Source of the DNA: an uncultured SAR86 cluster bacterium | GTDB lineage: Bacteria; Pseudomonadota; Gammaproteobacteria; Magnimaribacterales; D2472 | Direction of reading: 5' to 3' | Length of the DNA stretch: 64,000 bases | NCBI GenBank assembly: GCA_902528875.1 | Contig: CABZTX010000004.1 | Coordinates: forward strand, 1 to 64,000 | Part shown: positions 9,897 to 21,538 of the stretch, piece by piece | Numbering within the stretch: the first letter of the stretch is position 1 | How the letters are laid out: each line of letters begins with the position of its first letter | Program-made: the position numbers and the translations under genes | The notes under the pieces: model-generated | Database searches by the model: none | Seen by the model: the letters and a program-made list of their open reading frames with translations, nothing else | Told to the model about the DNA's origin: nothing

Positions 9897-10852
9897 ATAA
9901 AATTGCTGTGTTGTATGGCGGAACTTCATTAGAAAGAGATATATCTATCAAAAGTGGAGAAGCAGTATATCGATCTATATTGGATTTAGGTTATAAATCA
10001 AATTTGATTGACTTCAAAGAACTCAGTTCTGTACATATTCTAAAAAAATATGATTTCATTTTTATAGCTCTTCATGGCTTTGAAGGTGAAGGAGGAGAAT
10101 TACAAAGAAAATTAGATGATCTAAATATTCCATATTCGGGTTCTTCCTGTGAGGCTTGTTTTAATACATGGAACAAAGCACTAACAAAAGAAATTTTAAG
10201 AGAAAAAAATTTAAAAACCCCTAACTGGAAACTGATCGAAGATAATCATAAATTAGAAAGCCTTGATGAAGACTCTAATTTGCTGCCATTTAAAGAAAAT
10301 AAAGACAAAGAATTTTCAAGCACTCTCATTAATACATTTGGAAAAAATGGGTCATTATTTTTGAAACCAATTACTGATGGGTCTAGTTTTGATATCTATA
10401 AAGTTTCTAATAACAAACAATTTTTAGAGTCTATAAAAGGCTCAAGCGATCCCAATAGAACATTTATGATTGAGGAAGCTATTGAGGGAAGAGAATTTAC
10501 TATGACCATAGTTGATGAAAAATGCTACCCTCCAATTGAAATAATCACAAAAAATCAATTTTATGATTATGATGCAAAGTATTTGTCCAATGAGACGCGT
10601 CTCGAAAAAGCACTATTAAGTAATGAAGAAATGAAAAAAATAATGAAAATATCTCTTTCTGCCTTCAAAGCCTTAAATTGCAAAGCATGGGGAAGAGTAG
10701 ATCTTATGCAAAATACAAATGGTGAATTTTACATCATAGAAATCAATACGGTCCCAGGCATGACAAATCATAGTTGTGTTCCTAGATCGGGTCAATTTTT
10801 AGGTCTGTCATTTAATGATGTAGTCAAAAAGATTATAAATGCATCTCTATAA
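9884..10852 (+). CDS. ddlB: D-alanine:D-alanine ligase
   Basis: ATP-grasp ligase joining two D-Ala molecules for MurF. It has 322 aa, starting with the VLYGGTSLERDIS motif typical of Ddl. KPITDGSS and EEAIEGREFT form the ATP-binding core, and the C-terminal EINTVPGMT loop carries the metal-binding Glu and Asn. It follows murC as in other gammaproteobacterial dcw clusters, so ddlB is the natural name. It overlaps both neighbours by 13-14 bp. The Alr gene at 15.3 kb supplies its substrate. Confidence 0.94.
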   Translation: MDKLNKIAVLYGGTSLERDISIKSGEAVYRSILDLGYKSNLIDFKELSSVHILKKYDFIFIALHGFEGEGGELQRKLDDLNIPYSGSSCEACFNTWNKALTKEILREKNLKTPNWKLIEDNHKLESLDEDSNLLPFKENKDKEFSSTLINTFGKNGSLFLKPITDGSSFDIYKVSNNKQFLESIKGSSDPNRTFMIEEAIEGREFTMTIVDEKCYPPIEIITKNQFYDYDAKYLSNETRLEKALLSNEEMKKIMKISLSAFKALNCKAWGRVDLMQNTNGEFYIIEINTVPGMTNHSCVPRSGQFLGLSFNDVVKKIINASL

Positions 10853-11453
10853 AATATTATTATTAATTATTTGTACCACGAATCTTTTTGCTAAATATAC
10901 AATAAATATTAATTTTGAATCTGGATTTAAATACAAATCTCAGGACAATTTTATTTTAAAACTTGAAAATATAAATTCTAAACATGACATAGAGCAGATA
11001 ATTAAAGATCAAGATTGGATTAAGGATTACATAATAACGCACAAACCTTTTTCAAAAGTAATTTTTTTAACAATCAAAAATAGAGAACCTATTTTTGTTC
11101 TTAATAATGACTTTTTCTATGATGAGGACTTAAGAAAATTTAAATTTTATAAGACTTACCAAAAATTAATTACAGCAAATGGACCAATTCAAAATATTGA
11201 AGACATTCAAAAGATAATTAATGAGGTGAAATTTAGTAAATTTAATTTTGATACTTTTACAATAAACTATAATTATGTAAATGGATGGGATGTTAAAACA
11301 GACATATTTTTAATTAGGTTTGGAAAAGACCTTTCAAAGAATAAATTTAAAAAGTTTCAAGATACTTCAAATTATTTGTACGAGAATACTAAAATACCTA
11401 GTATTATAGATATGAGGTATAAAGATGGAGTCGCTATAAATTATGGCAAGTAA
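10839..11453 (+). CDS. ftsQ: Divergent, shortened cell division protein FtsQ
   Basis: Identified mainly by position between ddl and ftsA, and by a C-terminal region resembling FtsQ: an NREPIFVL strand, then a final IDMRYKDGVAINY strand like the FtsB-binding edge of FtsQ. It has 204 aa versus about 276 in E. coli. The protein starts directly with a hydrophobic segment (about residues 4-17) ending in LFAK, with no cytoplasmic tail. An in-frame TAA lies immediately upstream (10836-10838), so no earlier start is possible. The segment could be a short anchor or a cleavable signal peptide. Sequence similarity is weak; context carries the call. Confidence 0.75.
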   Translation: MHLYKILLLIICTTNLFAKYTININFESGFKYKSQDNFILKLENINSKHDIEQIIKDQDWIKDYIITHKPFSKVIFLTIKNREPIFVLNNDFFYDEDLRKFKFYKTYQKLITANGPIQNIEDIQKIINEVKFSKFNFDTFTINYNYVNGWDVKTDIFLIRFGKDLSKNKFKKFQDTSNYLYENTKIPSIIDMRYKDGVAINYGK

Positions 11454-12666
11454 AACTAAAAGTTCTAATATTGTTGTTGGCTTAGATATTGGTACTTCTA
11501 AAGTCGTATGTATTGTAGGTAGGTTTGTTGAAGATAAGTTAGAAATAATCGCACTGGGAGCATATCCATCAAGTGGTTTAAAAAAAGGTGTTGTAGTTAA
11601 TATAGATGCTACGACTGATGCAATAAGCAAAGCAGTAGAACAAGCTCAGTCTATGATTGAAGAAAAAATAAAATCTGTATTTGTTGGTATTGCAGGGAAT
11701 CATATTAAAAGTTTAAATTCACAAGGTGCAGTTGGCATAAAAGATAAAGAAGTAACATCTTTTGATATCGACAGAGTAGTAGATTCTGCGCAAGCAGTAT
11801 CTATTCCATCGGATCAAAGAGTTCTTCACGTATTGCCTCAAGAGTTTGTAATTGATGGACAAGAAGTTAGTTTAGATCCTTTAGGTATGTCTGGGGTTAG
11901 GCTTGAAGCAAAAGTTCACTTAGTTACTTGTTCTAACAGTGCAATAAAAAATATAGAAAAATGTATCAAAAATTGTGGACTAGGAGTTCAAGGTTTTGTA
12001 TTAGAACAATTAGCAAGCTCCCATTCGATTTTATCTGATGATGAAAAAGATTTAGGTATTTGTTTGGTTGATATTGGTGGAGGTACTACTGATATTGCAA
12101 TCTTTAATTCTGGTTCAATTGTATTTACTGGCGTTATTCCAATTGCTGGTGATCAAGTAACGAGTGATATTGCTCAAGCCTTGAGGACTCCAACACCTCA
12201 GGCAGAAGATATAAAACAAAAAAATGGTTGCGCTGTAACTGAATTTACAAAAGATGATGAAACAGTAGAAGTTCTTGCTGTTGGTGGAAGACCACCTAGA
12301 GAATTATCTAGAAGTTCTTTAGCAGATATTATACAACCGAGATATTCTGAGCTGTTCGAGCTTATTAAAGCTGAAATAGTAAGAAATGGATTTGAAGATA
12401 ATATTTCTGCAGGCCTTGTATTTACTGGAGGTACATCCAAAATGGAGGGTGTTGTTGAATTAGCTGAATCAATTTTTCAAACTTCTGTAAGACTAGGAAT
12501 TCCAACAAAATTTAAAGGCATGGAAACAATTCTTCAGAATCCGATATATTCAACATCAATAGGTCTTATTGAACATGGTTTTAAACAAATTAATAATCAA
12601 ATGTTAGCTGAAGAAAAACAAGGGTTCTTTTCAAAGATTTTGAGGGTTGTCAAAAACGAGTATTGA
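11443..12666 (+). CDS. ftsA: Cell division protein FtsA
   Basis: Actin-like ATPase that tethers FtsZ filaments to the inner membrane. It has 407 aa with the actin-fold phosphate loops GLDIGTSKV near the N-terminus and VDIGGGTTDIA in the middle, and FTGGTSKMEG near the end. The last 14 residues (GFFSKILRVVKNEY) form the amphipathic membrane-targeting helix. It overlaps ftsQ by 11 bp. In most bacteria ftsZ follows; here the next gene is rpsF, so FtsZ must be encoded elsewhere. Confidence 0.96.
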   Translation: MASKTKSSNIVVGLDIGTSKVVCIVGRFVEDKLEIIALGAYPSSGLKKGVVVNIDATTDAISKAVEQAQSMIEEKIKSVFVGIAGNHIKSLNSQGAVGIKDKEVTSFDIDRVVDSAQAVSIPSDQRVLHVLPQEFVIDGQEVSLDPLGMSGVRLEAKVHLVTCSNSAIKNIEKCIKNCGLGVQGFVLEQLASSHSILSDDEKDLGICLVDIGGGTTDIAIFNSGSIVFTGVIPIAGDQVTSDIAQALRTPTPQAEDIKQKNGCAVTEFTKDDETVEVLAVGGRPPRELSRSSLADIIQPRYSELFELIKAEIVRNGFEDNISAGLVFTGGTSKMEGVVELAESIFQTSVRLGIPTKFKGMETILQNPIYSTSIGLIEHGFKQINNQMLAEEKQGFFSKILRVVKNEY

Positions 12667-12696
12667 TTATCAAAATGTAATCAATTAGAATGCATC

Positions 12697-12740
12697 TTCC
12701 TTGGTTTTTATATTAAGTAAAAATCTTTAACCATAGGGAA
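12697..12740 (+). promoter_or_regulatory. Probable S6:S18-type autoregulatory leader of rpsF
   Basis: The 77-base gap before rpsF folds by eye into one long helix. Bases 697-702 (TTCCTT) pair with 735-740 (AGGGAA), and 703-710 (GGTTTTTA) pair with 718-725 (TAAAAATC) around a 7-base loop (all within 12,xxx). A 9-base bulge on the 3' side (12726-12734) contains ACCAT. The known S6:S18 mRNA motif uses a CC-containing bulge beside a stem, and here the lower stem hides the AGGG ribosome-binding site. This is a by-eye fold, not computed. Confidence 0.45.
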
Positions 12741-12743
12741 ATA

Positions 12744-13238
12744 ATGAGAAAATACGAAGCGATTATAATATTAAATCCTAACCTTTCTTCAAGGGTTAAT
12801 GACTTCCATAAAGACTTCGAAAAACTACTAAAGGACAACTCTTTTAATATATTAAAAACAGAAGATATTGGAAGAAGGCAGTTAGCATATTCTATTAACA
12901 ATCACAATAAAGGCCATTATCTGATTTTTAATCTTGAAGGTGACTCTTTAAAGCTTAGTGAGGTTGAAAATAAAATTAAATATAACGAGACTATAATCAG
13001 ATATTTATTTATTTCCGTTAAAGAGCATTCAGGTCAAGATTCTCAATTATTAATAGATTTAAAAAATAAAAATAACGATTCTGAGTCACAGGAAAATTTA
13101 GATAAAAAAGTTCAAGAAAAAGTTAATATTAAATCTGATGAATCTTCAGTTAAAGAAAATGAGGCTTCACAAGCTAAGGAGAATTCTGAAGAAAACTCTT
13201 CAGATCATAATAATGAAACTGAGCAGGATGATGAATAA
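12744..13238 (+). CDS. rpsF: 30S ribosomal protein S6 with acidic C-terminal tail
   Basis: Small-subunit protein that pairs with S18 on the platform. The first roughly 95 residues form the normal S6 fold, beginning [12 protein letters not shown] with a conserved RRQLAY stretch. The remaining roughly 65 residues are a low-complexity Glu/Asp/Ser/Asn/Lys tail. The 164 aa total exceeds the E. coli protein (about 131-135 aa). Some S6 proteins receive C-terminal glutamates from RimK; here acidity is genetically encoded. AGGG lies 6 bases before the ATG. First gene of rpsF-rpsR-rplI-dnaB. Confidence 0.95.
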   Translation: MRKYEAIIILNPNLSSRVNDFHKDFEKLLKDNSFNILKTEDIGRRQLAYSINNHNKGHYLIFNLEGDSLKLSEVENKIKYNETIIRYLFISVKEHSGQDSQLLIDLKNKNNDSESQENLDKKVQEKVNIKSDESSVKENEASQAKENSEENSSDHNNETEQDDE

Positions 13239-13425
13239 ATATAAGATTCCTAAAAAATTTAGCTACAAGGATATTGATTTTTTAAAACAATTTATTACTG
13301 AAACAGGCAAAATTATTCCTGCCAGGGTAACAGGTATCTCAGCCTCAAACCAGAGAAAAATAACTAAAAGTATTAAAATCGCTAGATTTTTAGCATTAAT
13401 CCCATACACAGATATGCATAAGTAA
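13228..13425 (+). CDS. rpsR: 30S ribosomal protein S18, short N-terminus
   Basis: RNA-binding partner of S6. The conserved core [20 protein letters not shown] continues to the usual LIPYTDMH end. Longer upstream ATGs in this frame would read through out-of-frame rpsF coding sequence, so the start is taken at ATG 13228 (or 13231), giving 64-65 aa against 75 in E. coli. The missing part is the basic arm with the RRRKFCRF-like stretch, of which only a few residues remain. It overlaps the end of rpsF and shares TAATG with rplI. Confidence 0.93.
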   Translation: MMNKYKIPKKFSYKDIDFLKQFITETGKIIPARVTGISASNQRKITKSIKIARFLALIPYTDMHK

Positions 13426-13871
13426 TGAAAATAATTTTATTAGACAAAATTCAAAGATTAGGCAATATAGGTGATATTGTTGATGTAAATTCAGGATATG
13501 CAAGAAATTTTTTGATTCCACAAAAGAAGGCTGCTTTTGCCAGTGAAAAAAATATTGCTGAAGTTGAGGCCAAAAAAGACGAACTTGCAGCATTGTCTGA
13601 AGATGCTTTAGTCAAAGCTCAAGAAAGATCTAAAGATCTTGAAGGCGCATCCTGTGAAATAATCGTTCCTGTAACGGAAGAGGGAGCTTTATATGGATCT
13701 GTAGGTACAAGAGAAATTTCTGAAGCTTTTCTTGATAAACAAATCCACATTGATAAAAGTGAAGTTCAATTACCAGATGGTCCAATTAAGGAAACTGGTG
13801 ATCATAATATAATTTTAAATATACACCCTGAGGTCAATGTAGAAATTATTGTAAAAGTATTGCCCGAGTAG
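13425..13871 (+). CDS. rplI: 50S ribosomal protein L9
   Basis: Large-subunit protein bridging toward neighbouring ribosomes and the L1 stalk. It has 148 aa. The N-terminal domain has the classic signature GNIGDIVDVNSGYARNFLIP, followed by the long connecting helix (rich in Glu, Lys and Ala, about residues 40-75) and the C-terminal domain with LYGSVGTREI. The ATG overlaps the rpsR stop codon by one base, so translation is likely coupled within the rpsF-rpsR-rplI operon. Confidence 0.97.
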   Translation: MKIILLDKIQRLGNIGDIVDVNSGYARNFLIPQKKAAFASEKNIAEVEAKKDELAALSEDALVKAQERSKDLEGASCEIIVPVTEEGALYGSVGTREISEAFLDKQIHIDKSEVQLPDGPIKETGDHNIILNIHPEVNVEIIVKVLPE

Positions 13872-13909
13872 TTGTATATTTTGACATATGATGCAAAAAT
13901 CATAATCCA

Positions 13910-15276
13910 ATGTCAGATTTAAATATTAATCAAAACGAACAAGCTAGGGAAGCTGAAAAAGCTGTTCTCGGTGGCTTGATGCTTGAAACTCAAAGATTTG
14001 ATACTGTAATACAAGTTATCAAAGAAAATGATTTTGATGGTAAAGATCATCAAATAATCTTTCAATCAATGTCTGAGCTTATTGAGGAAAATAAACCTTT
14101 AGATCCGTTAACTGTTTCAGAAAAGCTTACGAACAAAAATTCGTTAAATAAAGTAGGTGGCAAAGAATATTTAATTGAGTTAGCGACTTCGACTCCCACT
14201 GCAGCGAACTTAGAGGCATATGCTGAAATTATTAGGCAAAGATCTATAACTAGGAAGCTTATGAGAGCAAATGCAGATATATCAGAATTGATATCAAATC
14301 CTCAAGGACAAGATGGAGCTTCCTTGCTTGATAAGGCAGAAAGTATGATTTTTGCTCTAAACGATGAAACCAATCAGAACGATCAAAGTATTCAATCCAT
14401 GAAAGATCTAATACCATCTACAATGGATAGACTTCATGAATTATCAAACAAATCTGGTGGACTTATAGGCTCTTCAACTGGTTTTAAAGATTTGGATAAA
14501 AAATTGCAAGGAATCCAAGATGGCGATCTTATTATAGTTGCTGGAAGACCAAGTATGGGGAAAACATCACTTGCTATGAATATTGCTGAAAATGTATTGT
14601 TTGATGATGATACTAAAGGGTCAGTTTTAATATTCAGTCTAGAGATGCCAGCTGAATCACTAACAACTAGGTTGCTCTCTGGAATGAGTAGATTAGATCA
14701 GCAAAATGTTAGATCAGGTATGTTGAAAGATGACGAGTTGAGACTATTATTAAAACAAAGTGACAATCTAAAAAATAAACCTTTATGGATTGACGATAGT
14801 TCAATTATTTCTCCAATGGAATTAAGAGCTAAAGCCAGAAGGCTAGCAAGAACTGAAGAAAATGGATTGTCTTTAATAGTTGTTGACTATTTGCAGTTGA
14901 TGCAACTTCCATTGTCTACAGAAAATAGAGTTAATCAAATATCTGAAATTTCCAGATCATTAAAGTCTCTTGCAAAAGAGTTAAGTGTGCCCGTCGTTGC
15001 ACTTTCACAATTAAATAGGGCTGTTGAGCAAAGACCAAACAAAAGGCCAATAATGGCAGATTTAAGAGATTCTGGTGCAATTGAGCAGGATGCTGACGTA
15101 ATATTATTTATATATCGAGATGAGGTCTACAATGAAGACTCCGAACAAGGAAATAAAGCAGAGATTATAATTGGTAAACAAAGAAATGGACCAATAGGAA
15201 CTGTTAATCTAACTTTCTTAAAAGAACTTACAAGATTTGAAAATTTCTCAAGTGACAGTTTCTACGATACTTTCGA

Positions 15277-15280
<4 letters not shown>
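13910..15280 (+). CDS. dnaB: Replicative DNA helicase DnaB
   Basis: Hexameric 5'-3' helicase of the replication fork. It has 456 aa. An N-terminal helical domain begins EKAVLGGLMLE, and the RecA-like motor carries Walker A GRPSMGKTS (Lys 218), Walker B VVDYLQLM and the DRDSGAIEQDAD-type region (written DLRDSGAIEQD here). No intein is present. The 38-base gap after rplI holds TTGACA (13881-13886) and a TATGAT/ATCATA inverted repeat (13887-13904), but no convincing complete promoter. It overlaps alr by 4 bp, an order also found in E. coli (dnaB-alr). Confidence 0.96.
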
Positions 15281-17996
<2,716 letters not shown>

Positions 17997-18004
17997 TAAG
18001 TAAG

Positions 18005-18835
18005 ATGAAGTTAAGAGGTTTTAAAATTGATAATTCGGCTCCAATGACCCTTATGGGCGGTATGAATGTTCTTGAATCAAGAGATTTAGCTATGATGGTT
18101 GCTGAGAAGTTTAGAGAAGTTTCTCAAAAATTAAATATTAGTTACATATTTAAAGGTTCATTCGATAAAGCAAATAGAAGCTCAATAAATTCTTTTAGGG
18201 GTCCAGGAATAGAAGAGGGTCTTAAAATTCTTCAAGAAGTTTCAACAACTTTTGAAGTCCCAGTTATTACTGATATCCATGAACCAGATCAAGCAAAAGC
18301 AGTCAGTGAGGTTTGTGAAGTAATACAAATTCCTGCTTTTTTAGCAAGACAAACTGATCTTGTAAGTTCAGCTGCAAAAACCGACTCAATTATACAATTT
18401 AAGAAACCTCAGTTTTTATCAGCTCCAGAAATGTCTAACATTATTGAAAAATGTTCAGCAGCAGGTAATGATAAAATAATACTATGCGAACGAGGAAACT
18501 CATTTGGGTACAACAATCTAGTTGTTGATACTTTAAATTTTCAAATTCTTAAGGAATTATCTAAGCCGGTTATGTTTGATGTTACTCATTCACTTCAATT
18601 ACCCGGTGGTCTTGGGAGCGCAACTGGTGGAAGAAGAGAATATGTTTTAAGTTTAGCAAAGGCTGGAATATCTCAATCAATTGCAGGGTTGTTTCTTGAA
18701 GCGCACCCTAATCCAGATGAAGCAAAATGTGATGGGCCATGCGCTTTACCTTTGTCAGTTTTAGAAGAATTTTTGAAACAAATTGCAGAGCTCGATGAAT
18801 TTGTTAAAAATCAAGACGATATCGATATAAAATAA
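18005..18835 (+). CDS. kdsA: 3-deoxy-D-manno-octulosonate 8-phosphate synthase
   Basis: Condenses phosphoenolpyruvate with arabinose 5-phosphate to give KDO-8-phosphate for lipopolysaccharide, so the organism makes an LPS inner core. It has 276 aa with typical motifs [12 protein letters not shown], the GPGIEEGL region, ITDIHE, and [11 protein letters not shown]. Close spacing to pyrG (8 bp) and eno (3 bp) suggests one transcript. Eno supplies its phosphoenolpyruvate. Confidence 0.96.
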   Translation: MKLRGFKIDNSAPMTLMGGMNVLESRDLAMMVAEKFREVSQKLNISYIFKGSFDKANRSSINSFRGPGIEEGLKILQEVSTTFEVPVITDIHEPDQAKAVSEVCEVIQIPAFLARQTDLVSSAAKTDSIIQFKKPQFLSAPEMSNIIEKCSAAGNDKIILCERGNSFGYNNLVVDTLNFQILKELSKPVMFDVTHSLQLPGGLGSATGGRREYVLSLAKAGISQSIAGLFLEAHPNPDEAKCDGPCALPLSVLEEFLKQIAELDEFVKNQDDIDIK

Positions 18836-18838
18836 TAG

Positions 18839-20113
18839 ATGCAAAAAATATCTTCAATTAACGCTATTCAAGTATTTGATTCAAGGGGTGTTCCTACAAT
18901 ATCTTGTAAGGTGAGCCTAGAAGATGGAACTTCAGCTTCTGCTATGGTTCCTAGTGGAGCCTCTACTGGCTCAAAAGAGGCACTTGAGTTGAGAGATAAC
19001 GATATTTCATATCATGGAAAAAGTGTGACAAAGGCAGTCAACAATATAAATAATATACTGTCCTCTCTCGTTATTGGTAAGAATCCAAATAACCAAAAAG
19101 AAATTGACGAATTACTCATATCATTTGACGATACAGAGGATAAATCAAAAGTTGGAGCTAATGCAATTTTAGCTATTTCCCTCGCAACTGCCCATGTAGC
19201 TGCAAAAGCCAACAAAGTTTCACTTTATAAACACTTTGCAAAAATATATAAAGATATTACTGGTGAAAATGTAGTTCATTGTATGCCTTTACCTATGTTT
19301 AATATTCTTAATGGCGGCGAACATGCCGATAATAATATTGATATTCAAGAATTTATGATTATTCCTAGCGGTGCAAAAAACTTTGTTCAGGTTATGCAAT
19401 GGGCTACAGAAATTTATCATAATTTAAAGAAAATACTTTTAAAAAACAATTATTCTACAGCGGTCGGTGATGAGGGTGGTTTTGCTCCAAGCCTTGAGTC
19501 TAATAAAGAAGCATTAAGATTAATTGTTGATGCAATAAAAGAGACAGGATTATTACCAGGTAAAGATGTAAATATTGCTCTTGATTGTGCTGCAAGCGAG
19601 TTTTTTGATGACAACAAATATATTTTAAAAGGAGAAAGTAAGAAACTCTCATCTATGCAATTTGTAGATTACTTAGATGATTTAATTCAAAATTATCCTA
19701 TAGTTTCCATAGAAGACGGCATGGACGAGAATGATAAAGATGGCTGGAAGTTACTTACAGAGAGACTTGGATCAAAATGTCAGCTTGTCGGAGATGATTT
19801 GTTTGTTACTAATAAAAAAATTCTTAAAGATGGTATTAATGAAGCAATGGCCAATTCAATACTTATAAAATTTAACCAAGTTGGATCTATAACTGAAACA
19901 ATAGAAACTATTCATTTCGCAAATCAAAATAATTTTGACTCAATTATTTCTCATCGATCTGGTGAGACTGAAGATACTACAATAGCTGACCTTGCTGTAG
20001 GTTTGGGTATTGGGCAAATCAAAACGGGAGCTCCATGCAGATCAGATAGAGTAGCAAAATACAATAGATTGCTTTGGATCGAAGAAGAAAGTAGTAATAT
20101 TTTGCTTAAATGA
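18839..20113 (+). CDS. eno: Enolase
   Basis: Glycolytic 2-phosphoglycerate dehydratase; also an RNA degradosome partner in some Gammaproteobacteria. It has 424 aa. FDSRGVPT and the SGASTG loop are near the N-terminus, GDEGGFAP carries the catalytic Glu, SIEDGMDE and GDDLFVTN provide metal ligands, and ILIKFNQVGS and SHRSGETEDT hold the catalytic Lys and His region. It overlaps ftsB by 4 bp (ATGA), the conserved gammaproteobacterial eno-ftsB junction. Confidence 0.97.
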   Translation: MQKISSINAIQVFDSRGVPTISCKVSLEDGTSASAMVPSGASTGSKEALELRDNDISYHGKSVTKAVNNINNILSSLVIGKNPNNQKEIDELLISFDDTEDKSKVGANAILAISLATAHVAAKANKVSLYKHFAKIYKDITGENVVHCMPLPMFNILNGGEHADNNIDIQEFMIIPSGAKNFVQVMQWATEIYHNLKKILLKNNYSTAVGDEGGFAPSLESNKEALRLIVDAIKETGLLPGKDVNIALDCAASEFFDDNKYILKGESKKLSSMQFVDYLDDLIQNYPIVSIEDGMDENDKDGWKLLTERLGSKCQLVGDDLFVTNKKILKDGINEAMANSILIKFNQVGSITETIETIHFANQNNFDSIISHRSGETEDTTIADLAVGLGIGQIKTGAPCRSDRVAKYNRLLWIEEESSNILLK

Positions 20114-20418
20114 TCAGACTCTATTATTTACTTTTGGGTGTTTTAAGTTTAATTATTATTTTTTTATCAAAGGGTATCTTTTTTGGTGAGAATAGTTACA
20201 ACAAGAGAGCAGAATTAATTGAGGATAACAAAATACAACAAATTAAAAATGAAGAATTGAAGAAACAAAATGAAATTCTTGAATTTGAAATTAAAAATGC
20301 TCAAAACTCAAATGATCATATTGAAAATTTCGCAAGGGAAAAATTAAATCTTACCTACAAAGATGAGGAATTTATTTCTTTTCAAAGAGAAAATGCAAAA
20401 GATGAAAAAAATGAATAA
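20110..20418 (+). CDS. ftsB: Divisome protein FtsB
   Basis: Single-pass inner-membrane division protein that forms the FtsQLB complex. It has 102 aa: a hydrophobic segment at about residues 4-22, then a coiled coil (about 30-70) rich in Lys, Glu, Asn and Gln, and a short conserved tail with the ENFAREKLNL motif typical of FtsB/DivIC. It lies between eno and ispD as in E. coli. FtsB binds the C-terminal edge of FtsQ, which is retained in the shortened FtsQ of this window. Confidence 0.88.
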   Translation: MIRLYYLLLGVLSLIIIFLSKGIFFGENSYNKRAELIEDNKIQQIKNEELKKQNEILEFEIKNAQNSNDHIENFAREKLNLTYKDEEFISFQRENAKDEKNE

Positions 20419-21538
20419 TTTATTGGTTATTATTGCAGCAGCTGGAACAGGGAAAAGATTTGGTATTAACGTCCCTAAACAATATAGCAAATTAAATGGA
20501 AAATCAGTTATTGAAAGATCTGTAAGACCATTTATTGACTCAGATAATGTTTCAAAAATAATTATAGCAATTTCCAAACATGACTTAGAAATTAAAAATC
20601 AAGATTTTTATAATTCAAAAAAAATTGAACTTGTTTTTGGGGGAAATACCAGACAGAAATCAATATTCAATGCCCTTATGCATGCTAAAGACAGTTATGA
20701 TTATGTCATAACACATGATGCAGCCCGTCCAAATGTAATTGAGGATGATATCTTAAATTTATTGCATGATATTGAAGAAACTGGAGCAAGTTGTTCCTAT
20801 CTCTTCACTCCGGTATACGATTCAATCAAAGAAATGTACACTAAAGACAAAAATAAATACCATCTAGTTCAAACTCCACAGATATCAAAATTCAAGGATC
20901 TTAAGCTATCTTTAAAGAAATGTATTGACGAAAATATAGAATGTCCAGATGAGTCTTTTGCCATTGAATATTCAAATTTAAAGACTTCTAAGATTAAAGG
21001 CAGAAGATCAAATATTAAGATAACTGAATCCGATGATTTAGATATGTTAAATAAATTTTTAACTAGATCTGGAATTGGTTTCGATTTACATAAATATAAA
21101 GATGGCTCTGGAATAATATTAGGAGGATGTAATATTGATTGTGATTACAAAATAATAGCACATTCAGATGGTGATGTATTGCTTCACTCTATAGCTGATT
21201 CTATTTTAGGTGCATCAGGAATAGGTGATATTGGTAAGTATTTTTCAGATCAAGATGAAAAAAATAAAAATTTAGATAGCACAAAGATTATTAGATTTTG
21301 TCTTGATAAACTAAATGAATTAAATCTTGAGATTTATAATGTAGATAGCATCATTATTTGTGAAGAACCTAAAATTAATCCCCACAGAGATAATATTTTA
21401 AAGAGCCTGTCATTAATTTTAGAAATACCGATAGATAAAATAGGCTTAAAAGCAACAACCTCAGAACAAATAGGTATTATTGGAAAAAATAAAGCAATCG
21501 CTGTTCAAAGTTATGTAAATTTAAGAGAGAAGCAATGA
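20411..21538 (+). CDS. ispDF: Bifunctional MEP-pathway enzyme IspD-IspF fusion
   Basis: One 375-aa protein carries both MEP cytidylyltransferase (IspD) and MECDP synthase (IspF). IspD covers about residues 1-215, with the nucleotide loop AAAGTGKRFG and the end motif KITESDD. IspF begins about residue 219 with GIGFDLH (metal Asp and His) and HSDGDVLLHS (metal His). The start at ATG 20411 overlaps the ftsB stop; longer starts at 20402, 20393 or TTG 20363 are less family-like. In relatives ispD and ispF are separate neighbours, so this is an in-place fusion. IspG of the same pathway is at 52.3 kb. Confidence 0.94.
   Translation: MNNLLVIIAAAGTGKRFGINVPKQYSKLNGKSVIERSVRPFIDSDNVSKIIIAISKHDLEIKNQDFYNSKKIELVFGGNTRQKSIFNALMHAKDSYDYVITHDAARPNVIEDDILNLLHDIEETGASCSYLFTPVYDSIKEMYTKDKNKYHLVQTPQISKFKDLKLSLKKCIDENIECPDESFAIEYSNLKTSKIKGRRSNIKITESDDLDMLNKFLTRSGIGFDLHKYKDGSGIILGGCNIDCDYKIIAHSDGDVLLHSIADSILGASGIGDIGKYFSDQDEKNKNLDSTKIIRFCLDKLNELNLEIYNVDSIIICEEPKINPHRDNILKSLSLILEIPIDKIGLKATTSEQIGIIGKNKAIAVQSYVNLREKQ

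Noticed and set aside
12663-12684. TTGATTA/TAATCAA inverted repeat at the ftsA stop as a terminator
   Set aside because: The stem is short and AT-rich, and no T run follows; it is more likely chance in AT-rich DNA.
13138-13227. Longer S18 start inside rpsF
   Set aside because: The extra residues are rpsF DNA read in another frame and do not resemble S18.
13881-13906. TTGACA with CATAAT as a dnaB promoter
   Set aside because: The spacer is only 14 bases and the start site would fall on or inside the dnaB ATG; the TATGAT/ATCATA repeat there has no known regulator.
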